A DNA stretch of 64,000 nucleotides from CAZGMN01 sp964645765. Its GTDB lineage: Bacteria > Acidobacteriota > Aminicenantia > Aminicenantales > Aminicenantaceae. Shown one piece after another: positions 17,269-24,790 of the stretch. The translations under genes were made by a program, and so were the position numbers. The stretch covers positions 62,001 through 126,000 of the forward strand of contig CAZYBE010000001.1 in the NCBI GenBank assembly GCA_964645765.1, written 5' to 3'. The notes beneath the pieces were generated by a model. It was given only the letters and a program-made list of their open reading frames with translations. It made no database searches and was not told the DNA's origin. How positions within the stretch are numbered: position 1 is the stretch's first letter; every line of letters begins with the position of its first letter.

Positions 17269-18284
17269 TAATTTTTTCCTTTTTCCATAAGCCCTAATGT
17301 CTTGGCTATTTCAGTGATTAACTCCATGAGACCCTTTTTCTTGAGGGCAGAAATGGGGAAAAATGGAAGCCCCTCTTCTTCAGCAAGCTTTTTTACAGCC
17401 TCTAACCTCTGCCCGTTGCGCCCGAGAAGGTCAATCTTGTTGGCGGCTATGATCTGATGTCTTTTGACCAGCTTGGGGCTGAAGGCCTCGAGCTCCTTGA
17501 GAACTATTCTGAAATCCTGAACCGGATCCCTTCCTGTATAGGGGGAGACATCGAGAAGATGGAGCAAAATTTTCGTCCTCTCCACATGTTTGAGGAATTT
17601 AATTCCCAGTCCATGGCCCAGATGAGCCCCTTCGATCAAACCAGGAATGTCGGCGACAACAAAGCTCTTGAATTCGCCCAGGTCGACGACTCCTAGATTA
17701 GGAGTGAGAGTCGTGAAGGGATAATCAGCTATGAGCGGCTTCGCCGAAGATATTTGGGAGATAAGGGTTGATTTGCCGACGTTAGGAAAACCAATCAGCC
17801 CGACATCAGCAATAAGCTTGAGCTCGAGGATAAAGTCTCCCTCTCCGCCAGGCTCGCCCTTCTCCCACTCTCTGGGCGCTTGATGAGTCGAGGTGGCAAA
17901 GGAAGCATTGCCGCGTCCGCCCCTCCCCCCTTTGACAATCAAAAATTCTTGCCCCGACGATATAAAGTCAAACAGAACTTCTGCTTTCTCAGCGCGCCGG
18001 ACAACTGTTCCTACTGGAATTCTCACATAGAGGTCTTTGCCTTTTTTCCCTTGGCGATTGCTTCCCTCGCCATGGGCACCTCTTTCGGCACGGTTTATGG
18101 GATGGAAACGAAAATAGGCGAGAGAATTTAAATTCTCATCAGAGATGAGATAGATGCTTCCTCCGTCCCCTCCACGACCGCCATTAGGCCCGCCACGAGG
18201 AACACCCCATTCCCTGCGAAAGCTCACACATCCATTACCTCCCTTTCCTGCGGAGAGAGTCACCTTGACCTGGTCAACAAACAT
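17268..18284 (-). CDS. obgE: GTPase ObgE
   Basis: Essential ribosome-associated GTPase (50S assembly and stress control). 338 aa: glycine-rich Obg domain at residues 1-158 (GRGGDGGS, KGGRGGRGNASF), then the G domain with G1 GFPNVGKST, G2 region DYPFTTLTPNLG, G3 DIPGLIEGAH and G4 NKID. No C-terminal OCT extension is visible, as in many short Obg proteins. Follows rpmA after 21 bp, the standard rplU-rpmA-obgE order. Confidence 0.97.
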   Translation of the reverse strand: MFVDQVKVTLSAGKGGNGCVSFRREWGVPRGGPNGGRGGDGGSIYLISDENLNSLAYFRFHPINRAERGAHGEGSNRQGKKGKDLYVRIPVGTVVRRAEKAEVLFDFISSGQEFLIVKGGRGGRGNASFATSTHQAPREWEKGEPGGEGDFILELKLIADVGLIGFPNVGKSTLISQISSAKPLIADYPFTTLTPNLGVVDLGEFKSFVVADIPGLIEGAHLGHGLGIKFLKHVERTKILLHLLDVSPYTGRDPVQDFRIVLKELEAFSPKLVKRHQIIAANKIDLLGRNGQRLEAVKKLAEEEGLPFFPISALKKKGLMELITEIAKTLGLMEKGKN

Positions 18285-18305
18285 ATTTAGAGGAGTCCAG
18301 ACCTC

Positions 18306-18560
18306 CTAAGCAGGAATGATGGAGACAAATTTTCCCCTTCTACCTCTGGGTTCAAATCGGACAATTCCGGCAATTTTGGCGAAGAGAGTATCATCCTTTC
18401 CTCTTCCGACATTCAGTCCAGGCTTAAAAGGCGTACCCCTTTGACGAACAAGGATAGAGCCGGCGGAAACCAATTGTCCGCCCGACCTCTTAACACCGAG
18501 CCTCTTTGATTGGCTTTCTCTTCCGTTCTTTGCGCTTCCAGCAGATCTTTTATGAGCCAT
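18306..18560 (-). CDS. rpmA: 50S ribosomal protein L27
   Basis: 84 aa with the diagnostic N-terminus MAHKRSAGSAKNGRESQSKRLGVKRSGGQ (motif AGSAKNGR) and GSILVRQRGT. The N-terminus starts directly with the mature AHK, so no Firmicute-type N-terminal prepeptide needs removal. Four bases after the rplU stop. Confidence 0.97.
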   Translation of the reverse strand: MAHKRSAGSAKNGRESQSKRLGVKRSGGQLVSAGSILVRQRGTPFKPGLNVGRGKDDTLFAKIAGIVRFEPRGRRGKFVSIIPA

Positions 18561-18564
18561 GCTC

Positions 18565-19089
18565 TTACTCCTTCTTAATTTTTTTCCTATCAGCCTTTGC
18601 CGCGGCCTTCGCTGCTGCCTTTTTCTTGGCTGGAGCTTTTTCCTTAGCCTTTTCGGCTTTGAGGGCTTTGGCTTTTTCTTCTCTGGCTTCTGGCTTTTTT
18701 GCCGCCACTCTTGGCTTTCGAGGAGCTATTTTCTCCTCTTTCACGGCTTCGGCTGGTTTCTCTGCCGCTTCTTTTGGACCAAGAGCAATCTCTTCAATCT
18801 TTATTCGAGTTAGCTCCTGCCTGTGCCCTCTCATCCTCTTGTACTGCTCCCTTCTCCTTTTCTTGAAGACAATGACTTTGTCGTCTTTAAGGTTTTCAAT
18901 AATCTCGGCTTTCACCAGGGCATTTTCAACGAAAGGAGTACCGATGAGGGTCTTTTTCCCATCCTCCACAAGAAGGACTTCATTAAAGGTGAATTTTTCT
19001 CCTTTCTCCTTGTTAAGCTTTTCAATGCAGAGAACATCTCCCTCTTGAACCCTGTACTGTTTTGCTCCTGTCTTTATAACCGCAAACAT
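18565..19089 (-). CDS. rplU: 50S ribosomal protein L21 with long basic C-terminal tail
   Basis: The first ~103 residues are canonical L21 (MFAVIKTGAKQYRVQEGD, with FKKRRREQYKRMRGHRQ near its end). A tail of about 70 residues follows, made almost entirely of A, K, E, R and P (for example APAKKKAAAKAAAK). It is probably disordered and nucleic-acid binding, similar to histone H1-like tails seen on ribosomal proteins of some phyla. A clear promoter lies 50 bp upstream. Confidence 0.93.
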   Translation of the reverse strand: MFAVIKTGAKQYRVQEGDVLCIEKLNKEKGEKFTFNEVLLVEDGKKTLIGTPFVENALVKAEIIENLKDDKVIVFKKRRREQYKRMRGHRQELTRIKIEEIALGPKEAAEKPAEAVKEEKIAPRKPRVAAKKPEAREEKAKALKAEKAKEKAPAKKKAAAKAAAKADRKKIKKE

Positions 19090-19137
19090 TTCATTGACCC
19101 TCGATGTTTTGAATGTTTTTTTAATTAATGGACTCTA

Positions 19138-19166
19138 AATTTAACATAAGGCTATTCTTGTGTCAA
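19138..19166 (-). promoter_or_regulatory. Sigma-70-type promoter for rplU-rpmA-obgE-nadD-rsfS
   Basis: On the minus strand TTGACA (19166-19161), a 17-bp spacer, then TAAATT (19143-19138). Transcription would start about 40 bp before the rplU ATG. The match to the housekeeping consensus is strong and the position fits. Confidence 0.7.
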
Positions 19167-19183
19167 TTATAAGCGCGCTTTCC

Positions 19184-19212
19184 TTGACAAATAATAATCT
19201 TTTCTCTACTTT
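19184..19212 (+). promoter_or_regulatory. Promoter for tRNA-Val
   Basis: TTGACA (19184-19189), 17-bp spacer, TACTTT (19207-19212). The predicted start is about 28 bp before the mature tRNA 5' end, a normal leader length. It is divergent from the rplU promoter and only 17 bp from it. Confidence 0.6.
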
Positions 19213-19247
19213 AGTTATGCTTCTTTTGGAAAAATCTCTAAGACACC

Positions 19248-19322
19248 GGGCGGTTAGCTCAGGGGTAGAGTACCGGTCTTACAAACCGGGGGTCACTGGT
19301 TCGAGCCCAGTACCGCCCACCA
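19248..19322 (+). tRNA. tRNA-Val (anticodon UAC)
   Basis: Full cloverleaf: acceptor GGGCGGT with ACCGCCC, anticodon stem CCGGT/ACCGG around loop CTTACAA (anticodon TAC, reads GUA), T stem ACTGG/CCAGT with TTCGAGC loop. Discriminator A and a genome-encoded CCA follow. Confidence 0.96.
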
Positions 19323-19381
19323 TAAACCTTGGGAGAAAAAAACATTCGTCAGCCAGTCATTCCTGAGCAGGAATAAGAAGG

Positions 19382-19594
19382 ATGAAAGAAATATTCCCGC
19401 ACCTCCTTCTCGCCGCCTCCATCCTGGCCTCTATAGCCGGGGTGGCAGCTTTCGTCTTTCTTTTTGCCCCTAATTTCAACATCTACTGGCTTATCCTCTC
19501 CCCTATTATCCTCGCTTTTTATCAGGCTCCGGCCGTGTTTCTCTACCGGCTCTGGAAAAAGAGGAAAAAAAGAGAACCTCTCACTAAACAATAA
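19382..19594 (+). CDS. Small two-helix membrane protein
   Basis: 70-aa hydrophobic protein with two predicted transmembrane segments (residues about 5-28 and 32-53) and a basic C-terminal tail (YRLWKKRKKREP). A purine-rich stretch with AGGA and AAGG precedes the ATG. The topology looks real but I recognise no family. Its last 11 bp overlap the 3' end of the convergent Lrp gene. Confidence 0.5.
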   Translation: MKEIFPHLLLAASILASIAGVAAFVFLFAPNFNIYWLILSPIILAFYQAPAVFLYRLWKKRKKREPLTKQ

Positions 19595-20027
19595 CTCTTC
19601 TTTCATCCTTGACAACATTGAGCACGATATGAGTGACTGTTCTGTCCACATATCTCAGAGCAAGAACAGTTTTGATGAATTTGTTCAAATCCTCCCTGCT
19701 TTTAAAGCGTCCGATGACAATCGAATCCCATTCGCCGGTGACATCATAAATGGCAAAAACACGCGGGTCTTCGGCGATCTTCTCTTGAGTCTCGATGAGC
19801 TTTCCATGAGAAATTCTCAGAGCAACGACCGCCGTTAAATTGTAGCCAAAATATTCCGGGTCCAGGATTGGGATATAGCCCTTTATGGCTCCCAATTTCT
19901 CGAGCCTTTTTATCTTGTTGATCACCACCGGCGCCGAAGTGCCGATTTGCTTGGCTATCTCCCGAAAGCTTCTCCTTGAATTCTGATTGAGGGACTTTAA
20001 AATCTTTCTTTCCAGATCGTCGACCAT
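19584..20027 (-). CDS. Lrp/AsnC-family transcriptional regulator
   Basis: 147-aa feast/famine regulator: N-terminal helix-turn-helix (LERKILKSLNQNSRRSFREIAKQIGTSAPVVINKIKRLEKLGAI, with the turn around IAKQIGTSAPVV) and a C-terminal RAM ligand-binding domain (AVVALRISHGKLIETQEKI, VTGEWDSIVIGRFKSREDLNKFI). GGAGGAAGG sits directly before the ATG at 20027, so this start is preferred over 20054. It is divergent from the FAD oxidase/glutamate synthase operon with 110 bp of very AT-rich DNA between, the normal layout for an Lrp protein controlling its neighbour in response to an amino acid. Confidence 0.9.
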   Translation of the reverse strand: MVDDLERKILKSLNQNSRRSFREIAKQIGTSAPVVINKIKRLEKLGAIKGYIPILDPEYFGYNLTAVVALRISHGKLIETQEKIAEDPRVFAIYDVTGEWDSIVIGRFKSREDLNKFIKTVLALRYVDRTVTHIVLNVVKDERRVIV

Positions 20028-20099
20028 CCTTCCTCCTTTTTCAATTGTAAACATAACTAATTATAATTAATATATTTGTAAATAATATCAAAAAATATA

Positions 20100-20127
20100 T
20101 TGACATTTGAATTAAATTTTGTAAAAT
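20100..20127 (+). promoter_or_regulatory. Promoter of the FAD oxidase/glutamate synthase operon, apparently leaderless
   Basis: TTGACA (20100-20105), 16-bp spacer, TAAAAT (20122-20127). The predicted start (around 20134-20135) is only 3-4 bases before the ATG at 20138, and no Shine-Dalgarno sequence exists, so the mRNA would be leaderless or nearly so. The flanking 20041-20100 stretch is extremely AT-rich, suitable for Lrp-family binding. Confidence 0.55.
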
Positions 20128-20137
20128 TCCTGCTATA

Positions 20138-21937
20138 ATGATAATTGAAAATCCTCTTGAAGCCAAGCTGTACACCAAGGAATCCGTCGAACTCCCTGAT
20201 ATTATAAAAGAGAGATTCCCAAAAATCCAATTCGTTTTTCAGCCTGAAAACTCTGAAGACATCCAACGCCTCTTTTCCTCATCAAGAAAAAACAGGCTGT
20301 CGGTCATCCCTCGCGGAGCAGCAACCTCAGGAATCGGCGCCATCACTCCCTTGCGGAAGTCAGTAATGGCGGATTTAACCCGTCTCAACCGAATTCTTGA
20401 TTTTGACCAAAGAAAGAAAACAATATTGGTCGAAGCAGGGCTGAGGTGGCGGGACCTTAGGCTTTTCCTGAGCAAATACTCCCTTGACCTTTTCACTTAT
20501 CCCACCAGCCTTTTTTCGACAGTTGGCGGCTGGCTCTCCACCGGAGGCTTTGGAATCAACAGCTTTCGCTATGGACATATCTCAAGTGCGGTTCGTTCCA
20601 TCGAAATTATCGCACCTCAAAGAAAGGCATGGCTTGACTCCCAAGATTGTGATTTCAAATATTTCATCGGAACCGAAGGCCAGATGGGAGTCATCACCAA
20701 GGTCGAGCTCAAGGTCAGGGAGGCAAAGTCTTCCAAGCCCTGTCTCGTTCTTTTTAAGAGCAACAAAGAGGCTGTCGGCTTTTTGCTCGACCTTCTGAGA
20801 GATTCAAAAATTCAGCCTACCCATATTTCTTATCTTGACCATACTCGTTTGAAGCATAAAAATTTCTTGCTCAAGGAAAAAATCTCTTTCCCAGAATCTG
20901 AAGCGGTGCTGGCTGTCTTCGAAGGCCTCTCCTCTGAGCATGCATTCTTGAAGCTCGCGGCAAAGAATAACGGAGTGCTCGCCGAAGATTTTCTGACATC
21001 CTTTCTATGGAACGAGAGATTCTTCCCCTTTTCCTTGAGGTCTCTCTATCCCTCTCTTCTTGGCGCTGAAATCATCCTCCCCGTCCGCAGGCTCGAAAAT
21101 TTCCTGGCAAGGGCCAGAATCTTCGGGGACAATCACCACCTCGAACTGTCGAGCGAAGCTTCCCTCATCAACAGGAATGAGGCTGTGGTCTTTACCATCT
21201 TCCCTTCTGACCCCAAAAAATTCGCCCACTATTATCATCTTCTTCTCACCTACTCCTTGGCCCGCACAGCTTTGAGCTGCGGCGGCAAGCCATATGGAAT
21301 CGGAGTCTGGAACCTGCCGATGCTCGAGAAAAACTTTTCGGCTGATGCCCTCAAAGACTTCCGGCGCTTCAAAAAAGAGACAGACTCCGCCAACCTTCTG
21401 AATCCTTCTAAATCATTCTCCCCAGATTCTAAAATCGCACATCTTCTAAAAATCGCTTTTTTAATGAGCTCTCTGTTTGCAAAGAATAATCCTGTCTTCA
21501 AACCGCTCTCAAAAATTCTGAACAATCATAAAAAACAAAAAAGCCCCTTCCCTGAGACAGAAGCCTGCTCAAGCTGCGGAGCCTGCGCAGCGGTCTGCCC
21601 TTCCTACCTGATGAACGGCTCAGAGATCGTAACAGCAAAAGGGAAGCTCTTTCTCCTCAAAGAACTCCTCGGCGGCGCAGCTCTCAACAAGGCTTGCGCT
21701 GAAAAAGTTTTCCTCTGCTTGCACTGCCATCTCTGTGAATACGTCTGTCAGAGCAAATTAGCCTTGATTCCGCTATGGGAAAAATTCGAATCCATTATCG
21801 AGAAGAATTTCGGCCGGCCAGTCGAGAAAATCGATGAATTCATCAAACAGGTTGACTCTGACCCTGCCTGTGCCGAGCTTTTGGATTCTTTGAGCTTATC
21901 TTCTAATAATCATCTTAAGGGCGGCGGGAATGTATAA
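20138..21937 (+). CDS. FAD-linked oxidase fused to a two-cluster ferredoxin domain (GlcD/GlcF-like)
   Basis: 599 aa. Residues 1-430 form an FAD_binding_4/FAD-oxidase C fold as in glycolate and D-lactate dehydrogenases (VIPRGAATSGIGAITPL, PTSLFSTVGGWLSTGGFG). Residues 475-560 hold two [4Fe-4S] motifs, CSSCGACAAVCP and CLHCHLCEYVC, as in GlcF, but the GlcF CCG domains are absent. It should oxidise a 2-hydroxy acid (or related substrate) and pass electrons to iron-sulfur clusters. Its stop overlaps the next gene by 8 bp. Together with the three glutamate-synthase-like genes it may feed electrons into, or take them from, amino-acid metabolism; the substrate is unknown. Confidence 0.85.
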   Translation: MIIENPLEAKLYTKESVELPDIIKERFPKIQFVFQPENSEDIQRLFSSSRKNRLSVIPRGAATSGIGAITPLRKSVMADLTRLNRILDFDQRKKTILVEAGLRWRDLRLFLSKYSLDLFTYPTSLFSTVGGWLSTGGFGINSFRYGHISSAVRSIEIIAPQRKAWLDSQDCDFKYFIGTEGQMGVITKVELKVREAKSSKPCLVLFKSNKEAVGFLLDLLRDSKIQPTHISYLDHTRLKHKNFLLKEKISFPESEAVLAVFEGLSSEHAFLKLAAKNNGVLAEDFLTSFLWNERFFPFSLRSLYPSLLGAEIILPVRRLENFLARARIFGDNHHLELSSEASLINRNEAVVFTIFPSDPKKFAHYYHLLLTYSLARTALSCGGKPYGIGVWNLPMLEKNFSADALKDFRRFKKETDSANLLNPSKSFSPDSKIAHLLKIAFLMSSLFAKNNPVFKPLSKILNNHKKQKSPFPETEACSSCGACAAVCPSYLMNGSEIVTAKGKLFLLKELLGGAALNKACAEKVFLCLHCHLCEYVCQSKLALIPLWEKFESIIEKNFGRPVEKIDEFIKQVDSDPACAELLDSLSLSSNNHLKGGGNV

Positions 21938-23318
21938 AAGATATCACATTGAAACATCTCCGGCGATATTGCCCTCGACCCAGATAGGCAAATTCCAGGT
22001 CATCCGCGAAGATAAATGTTTAAACTGCGGCAGATGCCAATCCCTCTGCATCTACGATGTCCACAAGCGGGACGCTGCCGACCCTCGAATAATGGCCGAA
22101 CCTGTCAGCCGTCTCTGCAAGAACTGCTTCTCCTGCATCCAGAATTGCCCGCAGCAAGCGCTCAAAATGGTCAAGAACAAAGAGTCAGAGAATCTGGGAA
22201 ACAGCTACTGGAAGCCTGAGATGATCCATACCATCTGGAGCGAAGCCGAAGAAGGGAAAATTCCTGTTTATGGCGCAGGCTATCGGGGCCCGTTCAAAGG
22301 CTCCGGCTTTGACCTGATCTGGACAGATATGTCAGAGATAGTCCGGCCGACAAGGGACGGAATTCATGGCAGAGAATTCATTGCCACCGCAGTCGACCTG
22401 GGAAGCAAGCCGAGCTGGATCGCTCGTTTTGAAAAACTCAGTCTTGCTAATCTTTATCAAACACAAATTCCCATGCTGCTGGACACTGCTGGCTTGAGGC
22501 TCGATTCCAAGAATCTGGTCATGGCCATCGTCAAAGCTGCCAGCGAGCTCAGGACTCTTGCCTTCGTCGATATCCGAAACTACTTCGATGAGCTGGAGCC
22601 TTACCTGGAATCAATAGCTCTCAGAATTCCCTTCGAGAATTTTGCCTTGATGGACCGAGGTCCATGGACAGCGGTCAATTTTATAGAAATTATCCTGCCT
22701 CAAAAATTCCAAGTTCCAGCCCTCAAACAGGCTCTTGCCGAATTAAGGGCAAAGAATCCCCAAGCTCTGCTCTCTCTCGGATTGACGCATCCTTTCCCCT
22801 CAGAAGAAATTTTTAAGCTGTTGGAAGAAAAAAGGCCCGATGTCTTGAGCATCCATGCCGATGACCAAGGCCTGAGTCGGGACAGGAATGTTTTCATCGC
22901 TGATTCGATAAGAAAGCTCCATCTTGATTTAGTAAAAACGGCGGCGCGGGATGAAATAACGGTTATCGGCAAAGGAGGGATTGCGGCTGCCGAGCATGTT
23001 CCGAAACTCATCATCTGCGGCGCAGATGCCGTGGTTGTGGACCTCGCGCTCCTCGTGGCCACGGGGTGCCGAGTCTGCAAGGATTGTCGAGTTGAATCCT
23101 GTCCAGCAGAGCTTCAAAGCCTTGACCCAGACCTTGCCCGTCAGCGGATTGTCAACCTGGCCTGTGCCTGGAGGGATCAACTTCTTGAAGTCCTGAGCGC
23201 CATGGGAATTAGAGACGTAAGGCGTCTGCGCGGCGAGAAGGGAAGGGCCATGTTCTACGATGAAATCGAGCGAGAATCCTTTGAGTTCATATTTAATAAT
23301 GGCGGGCTGCGAAGATGA
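21930..23318 (+). CDS. Degenerate ferredoxin/FMN glutamate-synthase-like subunit
   Basis: 462 aa, paralogous to the next gene. Two N-terminal [4Fe-4S] motifs are intact (CLNCGRCQSLC, CKNCFSCIQNCP), followed by a GltB-like barrel. The C-terminus aligns with its neighbour (TVIGKGGIAAAEHVPKLIICGADAVVVD, CRVCKDCRVESCP, a third iron-sulfur site). However the phosphate/FMN-binding segment GGYGGTGAAP of the active paralogue is missing (here LSIHADDQGLSRDR), and the region before it has diverged strongly. It may be a structural or electron-transfer subunit that has lost glutamate-synthase catalysis. Overlaps both neighbours. Confidence 0.72.
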   Translation: MYKRYHIETSPAILPSTQIGKFQVIREDKCLNCGRCQSLCIYDVHKRDAADPRIMAEPVSRLCKNCFSCIQNCPQQALKMVKNKESENLGNSYWKPEMIHTIWSEAEEGKIPVYGAGYRGPFKGSGFDLIWTDMSEIVRPTRDGIHGREFIATAVDLGSKPSWIARFEKLSLANLYQTQIPMLLDTAGLRLDSKNLVMAIVKAASELRTLAFVDIRNYFDELEPYLESIALRIPFENFALMDRGPWTAVNFIEIILPQKFQVPALKQALAELRAKNPQALLSLGLTHPFPSEEIFKLLEEKRPDVLSIHADDQGLSRDRNVFIADSIRKLHLDLVKTAARDEITVIGKGGIAAAEHVPKLIICGADAVVVDLALLVATGCRVCKDCRVESCPAELQSLDPDLARQRIVNLACAWRDQLLEVLSAMGIRDVRRLRGEKGRAMFYDEIERESFEFIFNNGGLRR

Positions 23319-24790
23319 ATGGCATCGAGACCAAGAAGGCAGAATCAAGATTCCTCAACCCTGTGGCTAAGTTCAAAGTCTCTCTCGCCGAAAAGTGTTT
23401 TCACTGCGGACTTTGTGTCGAACTTTGCCCGGTGCACGTCTTTGAAAGAAAAGAAGGCTTCAACTATGTCTGTGTCACTCACTCAGATCGATGTCTTGGC
23501 CCTGGCTGCCAGCAAGGCTCCTTCCTCTGCGCAAAAAAATGCCCCATCCAGGCCATAGAGATTGAGACAGACCCGCAGTGGAAAACACTTGGAGATTTCC
23601 GCTGGACTCCGGACCTGATCATCACCACCTGGGAGCAAGCCGAAACTGGTGAAATTCCCCAGAGCAACTTTGAGTTTAGAATCGGCGGCTCAGGAGGCGG
23701 TTTTGATAATTTTGATTTTTTGATTAAAAACCCGGAATCGGCTTCAACCCATGAAATCGATAGAATCGAAACTTCCATTGGCTTGAACCGCCGCCGGGAA
23801 GGCAAAAAAATTAAAATCCCTGTGCCCTGGTATGGAGCCGGCATGTCCTTCGGCTCGATAAGCCTTCCGGCGATGCTGGCCCGGGCCATGGCCGCAGAAG
23901 CCTGGTCGACCTTTACTTCAACAGGAGAAGGCGGCTATCCTGCGGAGCTCATTCCTTATGGACCCTGTGTCATCACCCAAATAGCCACAGGGCTTTTTGG
24001 AGTCAGCGAGGAGACGATAAAAAGAGCGCCGATCATCGAATTCAAGTATGCTCAGGGCGCAAAACCAGGACTGGGCGGACATCTGTTAGGAGACAAAAAC
24101 ACTCCCGGAGTGGCAAGGATGAGAGAGACTGTCGGCGGGACTTCTCTCTTCTCGCCCTTCCCTTTCCATAGCGTTTATTCTGTCGAAGACCACAAGAAGC
24201 ATATCGACTGGGTCAAAATCATAAATCCTGAAGCTTTGATTTCAGTCAAGGTTTCGACTCCTTCTGATGTGGACATGGTCGCAGTGGGGAGCTATTACGC
24301 TGGAGCCAACATCCTTCATCTCGATGGAGGCTATGGAGGAACCGGGGCTGCTCCAGAGATTGCCAAGAAGAATATTGCCATGCCCATCGAATACGCCATC
24401 ACCAAGGTTCACAGGTTCCTTCTTGAAGAAGGGGTTCGCGACGAGATCGTGCTCATGGCCAGCGGAGGAATCCGCACAGCCTACGACATAGCCAAATCCA
24501 TCGCGCTCGGAGCCGACGGCGCTGTCATCGGAACAGCAGAGCTTGTTGCTTTGGGCTGCGTCCGCTGCGGAAACTGCGAGAGCGGAAGAGGCTGCCCCCG
24601 AGGCATTGCCACCACTGACCCTGAGCTTGAAAGCCAAATCGACCCTGGCTGGGGTGCTCAAAGAATCATCAACCTTTATGCGGCCTGGCAGAAGCAGCTG
24701 CGAATTCTTCTTTTTCAGCTGGGGCTTAAAAACATCGAAGAATTGAGAGGCCGGACAGACCTTTTGAGGCGTATCGATGGAAAAGAATGA
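23315..24790 (+). CDS. Ferredoxin-containing glutamate synthase FMN subunit (archaeal-type GltB2)
   Basis: 491 aa. N-terminal cysteine motifs CFHCGLCVELCP and CAKKCP, then the complete FMN/2-oxoglutarate domain: WYGAGMSFGSIS, GEGGYP, EFKYAQGAKPGLGGHL, ISVKVSTPSDVDMVAVG, LDGGYGGTGAAP and MASGGIRTAYDIAKSIALGADG. The cysteines CVRCGNCESGRGCPRG bind the [3Fe-4S]-type cluster. It converts 2-oxoglutarate plus ammonia (from the glutaminase subunit) to glutamate using electrons from its own ferredoxin module. Stop overlaps the next start by 14 bp. Confidence 0.88.
   Translation: MNGIETKKAESRFLNPVAKFKVSLAEKCFHCGLCVELCPVHVFERKEGFNYVCVTHSDRCLGPGCQQGSFLCAKKCPIQAIEIETDPQWKTLGDFRWTPDLIITTWEQAETGEIPQSNFEFRIGGSGGGFDNFDFLIKNPESASTHEIDRIETSIGLNRRREGKKIKIPVPWYGAGMSFGSISLPAMLARAMAAEAWSTFTSTGEGGYPAELIPYGPCVITQIATGLFGVSEETIKRAPIIEFKYAQGAKPGLGGHLLGDKNTPGVARMRETVGGTSLFSPFPFHSVYSVEDHKKHIDWVKIINPEALISVKVSTPSDVDMVAVGSYYAGANILHLDGGYGGTGAAPEIAKKNIAMPIEYAITKVHRFLLEEGVRDEIVLMASGGIRTAYDIAKSIALGADGAVIGTAELVALGCVRCGNCESGRGCPRGIATTDPELESQIDPGWGAQRIINLYAAWQKQLRILLFQLGLKNIEELRGRTDLLRRIDGKE

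Noticed and set aside
20134..20139. TATAAT as the -10 of the FAD oxidase operon
   Set aside because: The only TTGACA is 28 bp away, and the start site would fall inside the coding region; TAAAAT at 20122 fits better.
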